A stretch of DNA of 64,000 bases from assembly GCA_021209875.1 (NCBI GenBank), contig JAGYVD010000001.1, positions 1,798,001 to 1,862,000 on the forward strand. The letters are read 5' to 3'. Source of the DNA: Rosellinia necatrix. Lineage: Eukaryota > Ascomycota > Sordariomycetes > Xylariales > Xylariaceae. The notes under the pieces are model-generated. The model made no database searches and was not told the origin of the DNA. It was given only the letters and a program-made list of their open reading frames with translations. Position numbers and translations under genes: made by a program. Position 1 is the first letter of the stretch. Every line of letters begins with the position of its first letter. Positions 1 through 11,037 of the stretch are shown piece by piece.

Positions 1-1206
1 TCGAGCGTCTTGGTAGCCGAGGCGTGAGGCCGTTGGTTATATTGACTCACATGATCAGTTGTGGCATCACTCACGCCTCTCAGACATATCCACTAGTGTA
101 GAAGTCTGGGCTTGATCTACCCGCTAGTAGATTAATCCCAACTTACGTTGCCGGCGGATGAGCGGCTGATAGCGGGAGGCTAATGACGGGAGAGCCTTAA
201 CAATGTTACACATATCTGTAAGGGGAAGAGTGTCTCGAGCATATTACGCCTTGAGTGTTAAATAATATCTACTATTTACTACCTGCTAGGATAGGCTGTT
301 CCATCACTCTCACGCTAGACACTACATAGCTCCCATATAACCTACTTCCCTATCCCATTATCCAAGGTTGGGTCACCACCTCATGCCGCGCTCCCAAAAT
401 TCCCCTATATCCCCGTTCATTATTTTTATACCTAACCATAAAAAACGACGCGACGGCCCTGGCACTATGCAGGATGATTTTGTTCTCGTAAGAAATGTGT
501 ATGTAAGGGCTGACCGAAACACTGAAGCCTCTTCTTTGCCAACTCAGCAATTGAGTCATGCCAGAGATAGGGATGAGGAGACTCTTATGTGCATACTTAT
601 CTTTTTATATTATATATAACCGTTATTGCGCCTGCCTATCGCCGCTTCGGTCGCGACTGTCTTGCGATGTCTACCGATAGTCGATGGGTTTGCCTGACAA
701 CTCTCCATTTTTGACAATGTCGTGGTATGGCGGTACACCTCTGTTCCATGTCGCGGCCTAAAACAATTGAAAATATGCCAGATGGTCGTTACACTATGTA
801 GACACATTGTGATATGTTAACAACCAGGTGATTAGCTAGTACCACCACAGTCTTACATGGAGTGTGTAAGTTGTGTATTGGCTATAACAAACATTGCGTG
901 TATAATGCTATGGGGCTTCCTCGGGTTTCATCCATCATACCATGCATGTGTCTTGAATCCAACCTAACCCAACCCATCCGGCTCTACGTGATATTATGGA
1001 TAAAGACATGGGCCTAAATCCTCTCGTTAGTGAAACGACCAGTTCGCCAATAACGCCCATCCGATGCAACCGCGCATGCCGTGGCGTCACTGAGCAAGAC
1101 GCTAACCGGAGAAGAAAGGTAGTCCTCGTGGTTAGTGTATGCATCCCGCCCGAACTCTTGTCTACTCTGACAAACTCCAGCTCCAACGTCACTCCATCTA
1201 GCGAAA
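1..1206. other. Intergenic region, left edge of window
   Basis: No coding sequence is supported here. The short open frames do not resemble any protein, lack convincing splice sites and overlap each other on both strands. The right end is the 3' flank of the minus-strand RBR ligase gene, whose stop codon is at 1207-1209. Composition is mixed, with AT-rich patches around 240-300 and 590-620. No repeats of note were seen. Confidence 0.6.
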
Positions 1207-3321
1207 TCAAATTATAAACCTCTCAACGATAAAATCGCAAATCTCTTCCATGCTCGGAATCCTGCCGCCAGGGAGTATGGAGCCGAGCGCTCCGTCCCCG
1301 CCGGTAACACCCAAACCACCGGCGCCACTCGCAAGGTAGGCCTTCTCCGCGTTTGAAAGTTCGCGACGTTCTGTTTCCTTCCATCTTCGTTCCGCGTCTG
1401 TCTTGGCTTTGCGCAAAATGGCGTCTGTGTTCTCTGCCTCCCATAAATTGCACTTATTACAGTCTCTGCACTGCCTACCGTCGCCTTCGGGGCGGAAATG
1501 TTGGCAGAAGTGTTGATAGCCCTCATTCGAGGCGCCAATATCCTTGCGACAAACGTAACACATCTTGTAACCGCAGGGGCAAGTTAACTTATTGCAACCT
1601 TCCATCTTCACGAACGACGTATTACAGCGCGGGCACACCCGCTTTATCGCCATAGACATGGCCTGCTCGACCTGCGTACGTAGAGCGATGAGGGATGACT
1701 CATGGCACAGGTGGATGTCCACCCACGCTTTTGAGCATGACATGCATGACGAGCGTCCGCAATTTGGATTTTGGCAGACAAATTTCAAGCCACGGCGCCG
1801 ACGCTGGTAGCGGTTGATTGCTGCTGCGAACTGCTGCCACACAAAGCGCCTGAACGAGGCGCTCAGACTCAAGATTGAACATGTGAGGCCGAGAATAGCC
1901 AAGAGGGGCGAAGCCGGGGAGAACATAGCGGTGGTGATGATGAGGATAACGTTAGGGATCCCGCTCCAGCGAACCCTGGGCGGGCGGATGTTATCCGGCA
2001 TGTATAGATCATCGACTTCCGCGTAGCTGCAAAAGGGACACCGGATCAAGGGTAAGCCACTTGACAGTAAGCCGTGCTCCGCCAAACGTTGGTCCAATTT
2101 CTCCAGTATTTCAGCACCCTTTTCCACTCCACTGACAGCCCGCTGGATCTGCTCGGAAGAGATGCACCCCTCGCAGTCGGCGGAGGACACGGCCAGGCAC
2201 CGTAGCGTGCCCGTATCCTTCTGTATGCTACGCTGCCATCCTTGCCCAAATACAGCCTCTGTTATAGAGTGCTGGACACAACGAAAGCAGACCATGTGAC
2301 CCTCGGCATTACAAGTTGTGATTTCTTCGAAGACACAGTCGGTATAACAACAGGCGCATTCGTACATGGCCTCGCAGGCCTCGGCCTCTTCCGTCTGCAT
2401 GGACAAGGCGAGGGCACGGTCGGCCTTCCCTCTGGCATCCGACTCTCGTACTCTGAGTGGTAGAATGAGTTCCTCAAACAATTCTCGATCGAGCTCAGCG
2501 TTGCCTGTTGCCTTCACGGCGGGCACTGCCCGGCCGCCCGCGAGCGTTCTCCAAACGATCAAGGGGTGCCTCTCGGCTTCGGACGAGGTGACCGGCTTTC
2601 GGCCGAATAGCAGGGAAGAGATGGCGAACTTCCACGACTTAGACGATAAGTTGACCAGGGTCGGGCGTGCATCGAGATAGGAGTAGTTTGATTCGGAGAG
2701 CACAGCGCTGATGGCGGACCTGGAGAGACCCTTGAATTCCTGCAAGGCCAGGGCCCGGACTGCAGCCTTGTATGCGGGTGCCCGGAAGGTTTCAGTTTTG
2801 GAGACCAGGGACTTCCGATCGTTCTGTTGGTCGATGGTCCGGTGGCGGCCCTTGACATAGCTCGCAGGGTTCTTCAGCAGCATATCGGTGATGACGAATA
2901 GCTTTGATTCGTCCGAGAAATTGGAGAGCATCTCGCGGAACACTTCTACTTGGACATCCGGAAACAGAGAGGACAGGCTATTCAGGTCGTTGTTCAGGGC
3001 GAGAACATGGCTCGGGAGCGGTGCGACGGGCTCGAGCTGGGATTCGTCGACGATGTACTCGGATCTCGAGGAAGCTTCGCCAGTGTGCAACGGTCGCGGC
3101 GGTCGCGGTGGTTGCGGCAGCAGCGGCTGTGGTTGCGATTGCTCCGACTGCGAGGGCAAATGCGACTGCGACTGCGATGGGGACGTCAACAGCGACGGTG
3201 ATGGTGACGGTGATGGTGGTGACAGCGACGGTGACATCGACGGTTGTACAGCATGGCTCCGGCCCTTCCTGAGCGAGCTCTTTCGCCTCGAAGAGGCTCC
3301 AAGAAGGTTGGAGAGGAACAT
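1207..3321 (-). CDS. RBR-type (RING1-IBR-RING2) E3 ubiquitin ligase with a central hydrophobic segment
   Basis: This is a single uninterrupted exon of 704 residues. Residues about 20-75 are low-complexity Ser/Pro/Gln. RING1 lies at about 318-375, with a CACC-YTDC start and a GHMVCFRC core. An IBR-like Cys cluster (CQNPNC...CMSC...HLCH) lies at about 512-540. RING2 lies at about 562-600, with the CPRC start and the GCNKLTC signature; the Cys after Gly is the expected thioester-forming residue, followed by CPCGYKMCYVC and a trailing His/Cys pair. RBR ligases take ubiquitin from an E2 onto the RING2 cysteine before passing it to substrate. A hydrophobic stretch of about 30 residues (about 454-486) sits between RING1 and the IBR and could be a membrane anchor. 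The substrate is unknown. The start is the first ATG and is followed by a basic Ser/Arg/Lys-rich N-terminus. The family call is firm, the membrane call is inference. Confidence 0.9.
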   Translation of the reverse strand: MFLSNLLGASSRRKSSLRKGRSHAVQPSMSPSLSPPSPSPSPSLLTSPSQSQSHLPSQSEQSQPQPLLPQPPRPPRPLHTGEASSRSEYIVDESQLEPVAPLPSHVLALNNDLNSLSSLFPDVQVEVFREMLSNFSDESKLFVITDMLLKNPASYVKGRHRTIDQQNDRKSLVSKTETFRAPAYKAAVRALALQEFKGLSRSAISAVLSESNYSYLDARPTLVNLSSKSWKFAISSLLFGRKPVTSSEAERHPLIVWRTLAGGRAVPAVKATGNAELDRELFEELILPLRVRESDARGKADRALALSMQTEEAEACEAMYECACCYTDCVFEEITTCNAEGHMVCFRCVQHSITEAVFGQGWQRSIQKDTGTLRCLAVSSADCEGCISSEQIQRAVSGVEKGAEILEKLDQRLAEHGLLSSGLPLIRCPFCSYAEVDDLYMPDNIRPPRVRWSGIPNVILIITTAMFSPASPLLAILGLTCSILSLSASFRRFVWQQFAAAINRYQRRRRGLKFVCQNPNCGRSSCMSCSKAWVDIHLCHESSLIALRTQVEQAMSMAIKRVCPRCNTSFVKMEGCNKLTCPCGYKMCYVCRKDIGASNEGYQHFCQHFRPEGDGRQCRDCNKCNLWEAENTDAILRKAKTDAERRWKETERRELSNAEKAYLASGAGGLGVTGGDGALGSILPGGRIPSMEEICDFIVERFII

Positions 3322-4036
3322 GTCTGTTGACTACTCAAGCTGCGGACGCGGCACGTCGGCGCACAGCATCATGGCCCAGCACCCGGTCGACACAAGGCCG
3401 GGGGAGAGGGGAGGGAGGGGGGAAGGGGGGGGGAGAACGGAACGGGAGGCAGGGCGCGATTTGGCAGTACACCAATAATGTTGCTATCCTTCGATCAATG
3501 TAGAAATATGCATACTATGCATCACTCCGTCCAAAAGACAATTCACCATGAGGATGAGGATGCAAGCCTGGGAAGGATGTTTGTTGGCCCAAGTAAATAA
3601 AGTGTTCAGCAAGACAGACAAGGGTGCAGAGCTTAATCCATGCCGGTTACTCAGTAGTTGGCATGTTAATCACTCGACAAACCAAGGTTCCAATATTCCC
3701 GCCTGCCCGCGGGATGCGACATGCTAATGACAGGTACACAGGCGCACTACTGGAGGTATGTATGTACATATGCAGATACCGATAGGTATCCTTGAGGGAT
3801 GTATAATGCTAACCAAGGTAAGACTAGCGCACTTGGCTTTTATGTTAGTGTATACAAGCTGAGCAACCCAGTCAGTCCACTTGACACCCTTCATACCTCT
3901 TATAGGCAGCATATAAATACTCCAGTAGCACTTATACTTTCCATTCAACTCAACGCACGTTTTAGACGACAACCCACTCCTAATAAAACGCCCTGTCTAT
4001 CATCTATATCTACCAGATAAATAAACCAACTCCGGA
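3322..4036. other. Intergenic: RBR promoter and ABCC 3' flank
   Basis: The 5' flank of the RBR gene carries a strong polypurine tract at about 3402-3452 on the plus strand, which is pyrimidine-rich on the coding strand, as in many fungal promoters. The rest, to 4036, is the 3' flank of the ABCC transporter. No gene is seen in the remainder. Confidence 0.5.
3402..3452. repeat. G-rich polypurine tract upstream of the RBR gene
   Basis: About 50 bp are almost only G and A on the plus strand, with several runs of four to eight G. The tract lies 80-130 bp upstream of the RBR start codon. On the gene's coding strand it is a C/T-rich tract, a common core-promoter feature in filamentous fungi. The G runs could also fold into a quadruplex, which is inference. 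Confidence 0.5.
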
Positions 4037-7000
4037 TCACGACTTCCCATTAAGGAACTTCTCCAGGTCCTCAAATTCCCCACTATGTCTCATCATGTCA
4101 TAAAACTGCCCCTGAGCCTCATACAACTCTTTAGGGCTACCGACCCTGCACAAACGGAGTAAGTAAAAGTTAAAGCCTAGCACCTCTCCCGTGTTTCCTT
4201 CCTGAGGGAGGGGCCCGAGGGGGGTTGGTGATATTTCTGGACTTACTCTAAGACGGAACCGGCACTCATCACCACCACACGATCATAGTCGATGATCGTC
4301 TTGAGTCGATGAGCAATGGTGACGAGCGTCCTATCACCCCCGTGCTCGCTCAGCTCTTTCCGCAGCACCTCCTGGATCCCCTGATCCGTCTCGTAATCCA
4401 TGCTTGCCGTCGCCTCATCCAGCAGCATGAGCTTGCTCTTGCGAACCAGTGCTCGACACAGCGAAAGAACCTGCCGCTGCCCGTGCGAGAAATTCTCACC
4501 CTTGGCCTTCACGACGGTAGCCAGGGTGATTCCTGAGCCGTTCGCGCCGGGACTGCCGTTGCCGTTTACGTGATTCTCGCGCCCCTCGTCGCGGTGGAAT
4601 TGGAAAGACGCAATCCCACTACAGTATTCGAGGGCTCTTCCGACGATCTCCTTATGGACTTTGTCCGTCGGGTCGAGATTGGACCCGACGTCCCCGTTAA
4701 ATAGCACTGCTTCCTGGGGGATGATGGTGAGAGCTTCTCGAAGCCTTCTGCGCGGGAAGCTTGTGATATCAACCCCATCAAATAATATCTGACCTGACAC
4801 GATATTGGTGAAACGCAGCAAAGATAAGATGAGCTAACGCGACAAATTAGCTTCCAATTTATATTGTAGGTCTTTTCTGGTTGTTAGCAAAGGGGTCCAT
4901 TGCTCATACCCCATGCGATTCCTCAAATTTGTCTAGGAAGGGGTTTTATTTTATTGTATTGTAGACAGGGGAGCTAGCCATTCACTTACCGTACTTTTCC
5001 CGGAGCCCGTCCGCCCGACCACAGCTATCCTCTGACCGGCCGTGAACTTGAGGTTGATGTTCTTGAGAACCTCGGGGCCTTCTGGGTCGTATTTAATAGT
5101 AACATTGCGAAACTCGATCTCGCCGCTGCGCGGCCAGTTCTTTGGCAAATTCGCATCCGGATCGTCAGAATAAGCGCCTTCTCCCTTATATTCGCTCGGC
5201 TTCTCTTCGGGTTCTATGCTGGCATATTCCTTAACGCGATGATACTAGGAAAGAGAGAGAGAAATAGTTCGTTAGCTAGACGCAACGACACGGTGCATTC
5301 ATAACGGACACCTACACTCTGGAGTTCAACTTCAACCTCGTTCATCGCTCGGACAAGGATCACGATGAGTGAATTCAAAGTCTAAGGAACAGCCCAAGTC
5401 AGCAGGGTTCGTGTGGGCTCATTCTCATCAATCACGTACTGTTGCATTCGATAGGGAGAACCCCACTATGCCAGCAGCAACAGTGCCGGCTTTAGAAACG
5501 GCAATGGCACCAGCGGCGACGGTTACTAGTGTTGTCATCATATCGATCCTTAGCGCTACCCACCGGTTACAGTTGAACTGAGCCTCGAAGGCCCGCTCGA
5601 GCACTCGTAACTTATCCGCGAGCTGGTTGCCAAAGGTTTCCGGCATGCCGGCACGCGCGCGGATAATCGGAAGCCCAGCCAGACTGTCCGCGAAATGTGC
5701 GAATACGGGTGACTGCGCGGACGAGACGAGCCGTTTTACGGCCACGGCCGTCCTGGTGTAGATTTCTCCCGCCACGATGCCAGCGAGGCAACACGCGGCC
5801 ACGGGAAACATGAAGACTGGTAGGACGGCACCGACGGCCAAGCTTTGGAAGCAAAGTCGAACCGCATTCTCGATGGTCATGCGTAGCATTCCGACCAGGG
5901 CCGTGTCGAGAGAGTTCATATCCCGCGAGAAGCGGTTGACAATGCGGCCGACTGGGGTCGTCTTGAACCAGGAAAGGGGCACGTTCATAATAGCCCGGAT
6001 GAAGTTATTGTGAAGCGTGCGCGCCGCGTGCCAGCCTCCACGTTCGTAGCAGATATAAGTCAGTCCACTGAAAAATGTATCCCCGAGGGTCCACGCGGCG
6101 TATATCCCGAGATAAAAGACGACATCGTGAGCGTTTTCGTTTTCATACGCATCTACCCACACTGCAAGCCATAGTGTAGTTCCCACGAATGACGCGTTAC
6201 TGAGTATGCTCATTGCGATGGCGAGTAAGGCATGAAAGGGACTTCCAAAGAATTGCATATAGGAGAAGACTAGTGTTACGTTAGTAACGTGATGCAGGGA
6301 GATAGTTTCATAACCTCATGCTGGTGGGGAGACAAACACTGGAGACGTGCAGTTTGGCCAGTCCTTAGAGCTTCTTGGGTAACTTCGTCTTGACGCTTGG
6401 CCGCCGCAGTCTTGATGTGACTATTTATACTGGTCCCGTTGAAGCCCATTCCGCTACCGTCTGTCCTATTCGTTTCGACGGCATTTGCGGCAGCCACTTC
6501 CACTGTAACATCTACGTTACCCTCGTCGACGGGAATTTCGTTTATGGTTACCATATGACGGGTGACACCTATATTTTGTTGTAGATCCTTGATCTGGCCA
6601 TTTTCCATCTCGATTGTGAGGTCCGCTTGAGGCGCAACCCAGGGCAGCTGGGTAACGAGCACAATAGTTCGCCCCCGAAGCAAGTCTCCGCAGAACGCTT
6701 CTTTCCAAAGCGCCGCTGAAGTCTTTGCATCAAGTGCAGAGAAGATATCGTCGAGAAGAATCACCGGCGCCTTTGAGTACAGGGCACGAGCTAGGGCCAC
6801 CCGTGATTTCTGACCGCCCGACAGTGAAGTCCCATTTTCCCCGACTTCAGTTTCATCTCGTTCAGAGAATTCATTCATATCGATAGCTAACCCACAAGCT
6901 TCAATGACTCGATCATACCTCACCTGCTCAAATGTACTGTTGAATAGAATGTTCTCACGAATAGTCTCGTTTTGAAGCCAAGGGGTTTGAGATGCGTAGG

Positions 7001-9254
7001 CGATGTCCTTCGGGCACGTAACAGATCCACGCTCGAGAAGTGTCTCTCCTAGAATACCCATCAGCAAAGTCGATTTACCGCTCCCACTAGTACCCGTGAC
7101 CACGTTCAGGCCACCTTCAACGAAGTCAATAGATATATCCCTGAGACTGAAAGCAGCTTTCTTGTGACGCCTTAGTGAGGCGTTGGTGATCTTTAAGGGG
7201 CCATCAGGATGACGTATTAGCGACGTGACGCCATCGAAATAACGATCCAAGCGTCTAAGGGATACTAGAGCTGCTGTGAACTGTCTTGATTGCCCCGAGG
7301 CCATGCTCAAGTTGCGCCGCAGAGTTCTGACTAGGCTTATCGATGTAAAGGCAATCTTTGAAGATTACAAGTTAGTGATTTTTGGGTTTGTTGATAAGTA
7401 CGAAGTCCAAGAGAACGGGTTAAAAATAATAAGGGTCTTACCTCCGCAGTCAGTTTTTCCTTCCGTACGACAACATGAAGTCCAAACATTAGTAGCAGCG
7501 CAAAGGTTGGGATACATTCCGTGAGCTGGCCCAAGCATATAAAACTGAGCTATTGTTAGCATAGCCTCTATAAGTACAAGAAATCGGCTTGCTACTCACA
7601 GTATATTTAGCCCCCAAATTTTCTTCTGTTCGCCGCGGCGGATTGCTTCAATTTTCTTAATAATTGCATCTTCCCAAGCGAAATACTTGATAGCTCGAAT
7701 AGAGCCCAGGTATTCAGATACGGCCGAAATACGGGAGTCTTGTATTTGTTTCATTTCACGCTGAATGCCCATCATTCTTCGCGAGATAAGCAATGGGATT
7801 GGCGTCAGAACCAACATCGCGGCGGTGCCCACGAGAGCTGGCCAGCCCAGCAACTTGTATAGCCCAATTAGAACAAACACAGTGCCACAGGGGACACCAC
7901 AAAGAATCATTATGATGTCCCTACCGCCCCAAACTGCGTCAACGTCGGCGCTCATAAGGTTTGCGAGGCGACCTGAGGCAGTAGTGGCTTGTGGTTTTCT
8001 CGTACTGCTCTTATGATTTCCCGAAGCTGCAATACCAGCAAAGACTTCATCGTCTAGTTCCATCGATCCCATCGCTTTATAGTAGAGCTCCTGGGTGAGA
8101 GCGGCCTTTATTCGCACAACCACACGAGTTCCCACAAAGACATACTGTTGAAAGGTGACAGAGCGGGAAAGCGGTCCGATAAATAGCAGTATAAGCCAGG
8201 TCCAGGGCCTCACACTAGCACCTCCCGGGTTGCCTATATACCCCAGTAGTTTATACATAGCAAAGGGGGTCAACAACTCAACGGTATAAGCGATGATAGA
8301 AAAGCAAGCCATGGAGACTAATTCCGCCCTCAAGTAGCGCACTACTGTGGAGAAACTCCGGCGAGACTTAGCGCGCGCAGTAAGTATTCTCGAGAGTAGA
8401 ACAAATGGCTCGTCGTACCAGGGGAGCTTTGGAAGCTCCTCGATTGTCATCTGCCGACGAAAGCCTCTGAGCAGAAGTGGAGTAAGCCATTCATAAGTGA
8501 GGTAATACCCTATCCAGCTGCAGGTTTCCTCAGGAGACGGTTCCCAAGCTGGGATTTTTTCAGAAAGGCCTAGGCCCATTGACGGGGGTATCCATTCTCG
8601 TGGTGTGCTCGCGGCCACGATGACGGCGGCGGCTAACGTTGCTATGCTGCCTATCATGATGGGACTTAGGCGTTCATTATATGTGACGTCCACATACGGA
8701 AGTAACTCTCCCACGACGACGACGAGCAGCATGGTCACGAGAAGAAAGTTCACATGATGTAATGCGACATGTCTCCATTCTAGATCGTTCAATAGCCGTA
8801 GGATACCAAGAGAGAATGCATAGATAAGCGTAACAGCATTGGTCCATTTGCCTCCCAACCGGACAGCAGCAATTACCATCAGGGCCAACGAAGCGGCCCG
8901 AAAGAGTTGGCCACATAGCTCAAACGACACGGAGATGGTGGATGCCTTGGTTTCTGGAAGTAAAATCTTCGCGTATGACCTCAAAAGCAGGTACCTGACG
9001 AGCAGAAGAAACGAGGCGATGACGACGGTGAGTTGGAGGTAACCAGCCTGTGCAAAGTGGGCGAGATCATGTATCCATTGGAGATTTGTGTTTCTACGGC
9101 ACATTAGCGCGTGTTCACGTCCGTGGCAGGGCACTGGGCCGGATGGGACTCACTCGTGTATCTCAAGGCCGAACTTGAACTGTTGGTTTACATAATAGCC
9201 CTGGGGATCGAGAGAAGATCCCCAGTCGCTACTGGCGAGGAGAAACTGGTTCAT
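4037..9254 (-). CDS. ABCC-subfamily (MRP-like) ABC transporter, nine exons
   Basis: The spliced model gives 1,520 residues. Exons (minus strand) are 9254-9154, 9093-7600, 7544-7442, 7355-6338, 6269-5440, 5381-5316, 5244-4990, 4833-4247 and 4145-4037, and all phases agree. The order is an N-terminal extra membrane domain (TMD0) with several hydrophobic helices, then TMD1, NBD1, TMD2 and NBD2, typical of full-length fungal ABCC exporters of conjugates or toxic organic anions at the vacuole or plasma membrane. NBD1 has Walker A GTSGSGKST (654-662), signature LSGGQKSRVALARAL and Walker B VILLDD. NBD2 has Walker A GRTGSGKST (1281-1289), signature FSHGQRQ (about 1403) and Walker B LMLLDEA. Asp instead of Glu after NBD1 Walker B is the usual ABCC asymmetry. 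The first exon encodes 33 residues beginning MNQFLLASSDWG and is easy to miss. The substrate is not predictable and no biosynthetic genes lie nearby. Confidence 0.92.
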
Positions 9255-9292
9255 CGGGTGTATGCCGACTTATGCTAGTATGGGCACATTTA

Positions 9293-9348
9293 TGGCGGTG
9301 GTGGTGGTGGTGGTGGTGGTTGTGATGGTGGTTGTGGTGGTGGTGTCT
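9293..9348. repeat. Imperfect (GGT)n microsatellite
   Basis: A GGT/TGG trinucleotide tract of about 55 bp with a few interruptions (TGT, GAT) lies about 40 bp upstream of the ABCC start codon, in the likely 5' UTR or promoter. Read on the minus strand it gives a spurious poly-His frame. Confidence 0.85.
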
Positions 9349-9757
9349 AGGAAGATAAAATGATGATAAAGTTCCCATGGGAGAAGGCTTTATTAAGCGG
9401 GAGCCAACGGTCGATAAGGCGGTGACTCTGAACCACAACGCCGGAGGAACCTGAACCTAGGAGCTTCTGCAGGCAGGACGTGCACGATAAGACACAGGTA
9501 CAGGCAACCATCCAGGCATGCGCATTAGGTACTGTATCACCCCTGCCAAGCCATTTTCGGAAGGACTCCGTTTTGATGATGTGCGAATTAGCCTAAGACG
9601 AAGGTCTTCTGCGTGGGAGAATGCCGATAATTACGACGACAACCAATCACTTTCGATAGCATTCGATCTTCGTAATTCCAACAAGCGTCTGTCTGCACAC
9701 ATATGCAAACCGAAAGGGAGGGGTCGGAAATACGTATCGAAGCAGTTGTAGCCTCAA

Positions 9758-9783
9758 CGGTCGGTCGGTCGGTCGGTCGGTCG
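9758..9783. repeat. (CGGT)n tetranucleotide microsatellite
   Basis: Six and a half uninterrupted copies of a CGGT/GGTC tetranucleotide. Intergenic, no gene association. Confidence 0.9.
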
Positions 9784-10469
9784 TTGCACAACATCTGTTT
9801 GACTTCAAACCATGTGCCATACGTCGTGCTATGCGTGCTATACAGCCTACAAACTACCTACATACCTAGTTCCTACACAGTGCTGACCCCCGTGACGTGA
9901 ACCAGTCTCCGCCCCTTCCATGTTAAATATCGTAATATGACACCACTGCATTAGGTACCACGAATAAATCAAGGGAAGGAGTTAATTAATCCCAAGCGAT
10001 CGGTCGACCCGGCTGCCTCGTCGGCTCGTAGCTATTTAGCCCAAGAAGAGCGCCGCACCGGGCGAAACCCACCCATCCTCCAGTGCCCAGGATCTAACCC
10101 GTGGTCTCGTCACACATGCACACCACGGATGCTCTATGAATGCTCTACGGATGCGCTACGGACACAGAGATATCGGGGGATAATGTAAATGTGTTCATCA
10201 CCGAATATGATCGAGATGCCCGATAGAGCCTGACGGCTAGGCGATTTCATGAGAGATGGGCGCCATCGCGGTAAAGCATGAAGACTTGGACTAAAATCCC
10301 CGGCCTGAGAAATAAGCAGCCCGTATTGCGTCACAAGCCGAGTATGAAGAACCATATCGTCTCCGTAGTGCTAGAGCTAAATTCTCACCCCCAAGGCCCG
10401 ATGCGCCCCAATACATCCTGAAATCGTTGCATATATAGCTAAACATTTGTACTTCGCCATACTATTGTG

Positions 10470-10637
10470 ATGGAGGGGGACGCGGGGGAAGGGTTCAGCG
10501 GCTACTCAAGGGGTACTCGAATCTCCGTGTCCAGCGAGAGTCAAAGCCGAAGGGAACCACCGCCGGAAGCGAAGCGGAGCCGACAGGCAGTGGAGTCGTA
10601 TCGCTACGGGCCGGTGGTCGGCGACATAGTGTACTGA
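10470..10637 (+). CDS. Candidate 55-residue small ORF (tentative)
   Basis: An ATG-to-TGA frame of 55 codons lies in a GC-rich island flanked by AT-rich sequence. The peptide starts MEGDAGEGFSGYSRG, is rich in Ser/Arg/Glu/Pro in the middle and ends VVGDIVY. I recognise no family. An open frame of this length is not statistically surprising in GC-rich DNA, so this is only a candidate. It could equally be part of a non-coding transcript or a promoter island. Confidence 0.15.
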   Translation: MEGDAGEGFSGYSRGTRISVSSESQSRREPPPEAKRSRQAVESYRYGPVVGDIVY

Positions 10638-11037
10638 ATGTATCCCCTGTATGACGTGCTGGCGCGCGTCAGCCATTGCCTAAGAGGATGGGCAGATTAC
10701 GTGCAAGCCAGTAGGGAGCCCATGCCTCAAATTGTCATGTCAACACACACAAGAACATTCCAGCTACTCAAGTGTCAAACAAAGAAATCACCAAGATAAT
10801 TAATGGTTGCGCGTCAAACACAGCACATGAACAACAAGAGAACAAGAAAACAAGAAAACAAGAAAACGAAGTGTTCAATTCCTAAATCCCATTGTATGCA
10901 GCCATGGCTCTCGCCCTGTAAGGGCCAAAGATAACCGTATCCCAAAGGAGGCTGCCGCAGCAATGCCTTCCTGTAATGCAAATCGTCAATTCATCGCCAT
11001 GCTCCTCTAGTTGCTTGGATGCTCTATATCTAGCACT

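Larger units (their letters stand above)
9255..11037. other. Intergenic: ABCC promoter and cystathionine lyase 3' flank
   Basis: This region holds two microsatellites (9293-9348 and 9758-9783, listed separately) and a GC-rich patch at about 10440-10650 with a 55-codon open frame (listed separately). AT-rich sequence follows from 10730 to 10870, including A-rich 'aacaagaaaac' repeats at about 10830-10867. No other gene is supported. Confidence 0.5.

Noticed and set aside
2888..3478. Long plus-strand frame (196 codons) rich in Asp/Gly/Cys
   Set aside because: It is the antisense of the low-complexity N-terminal part of the RBR ligase and its promoter. The repetitive composition explains the open frame.
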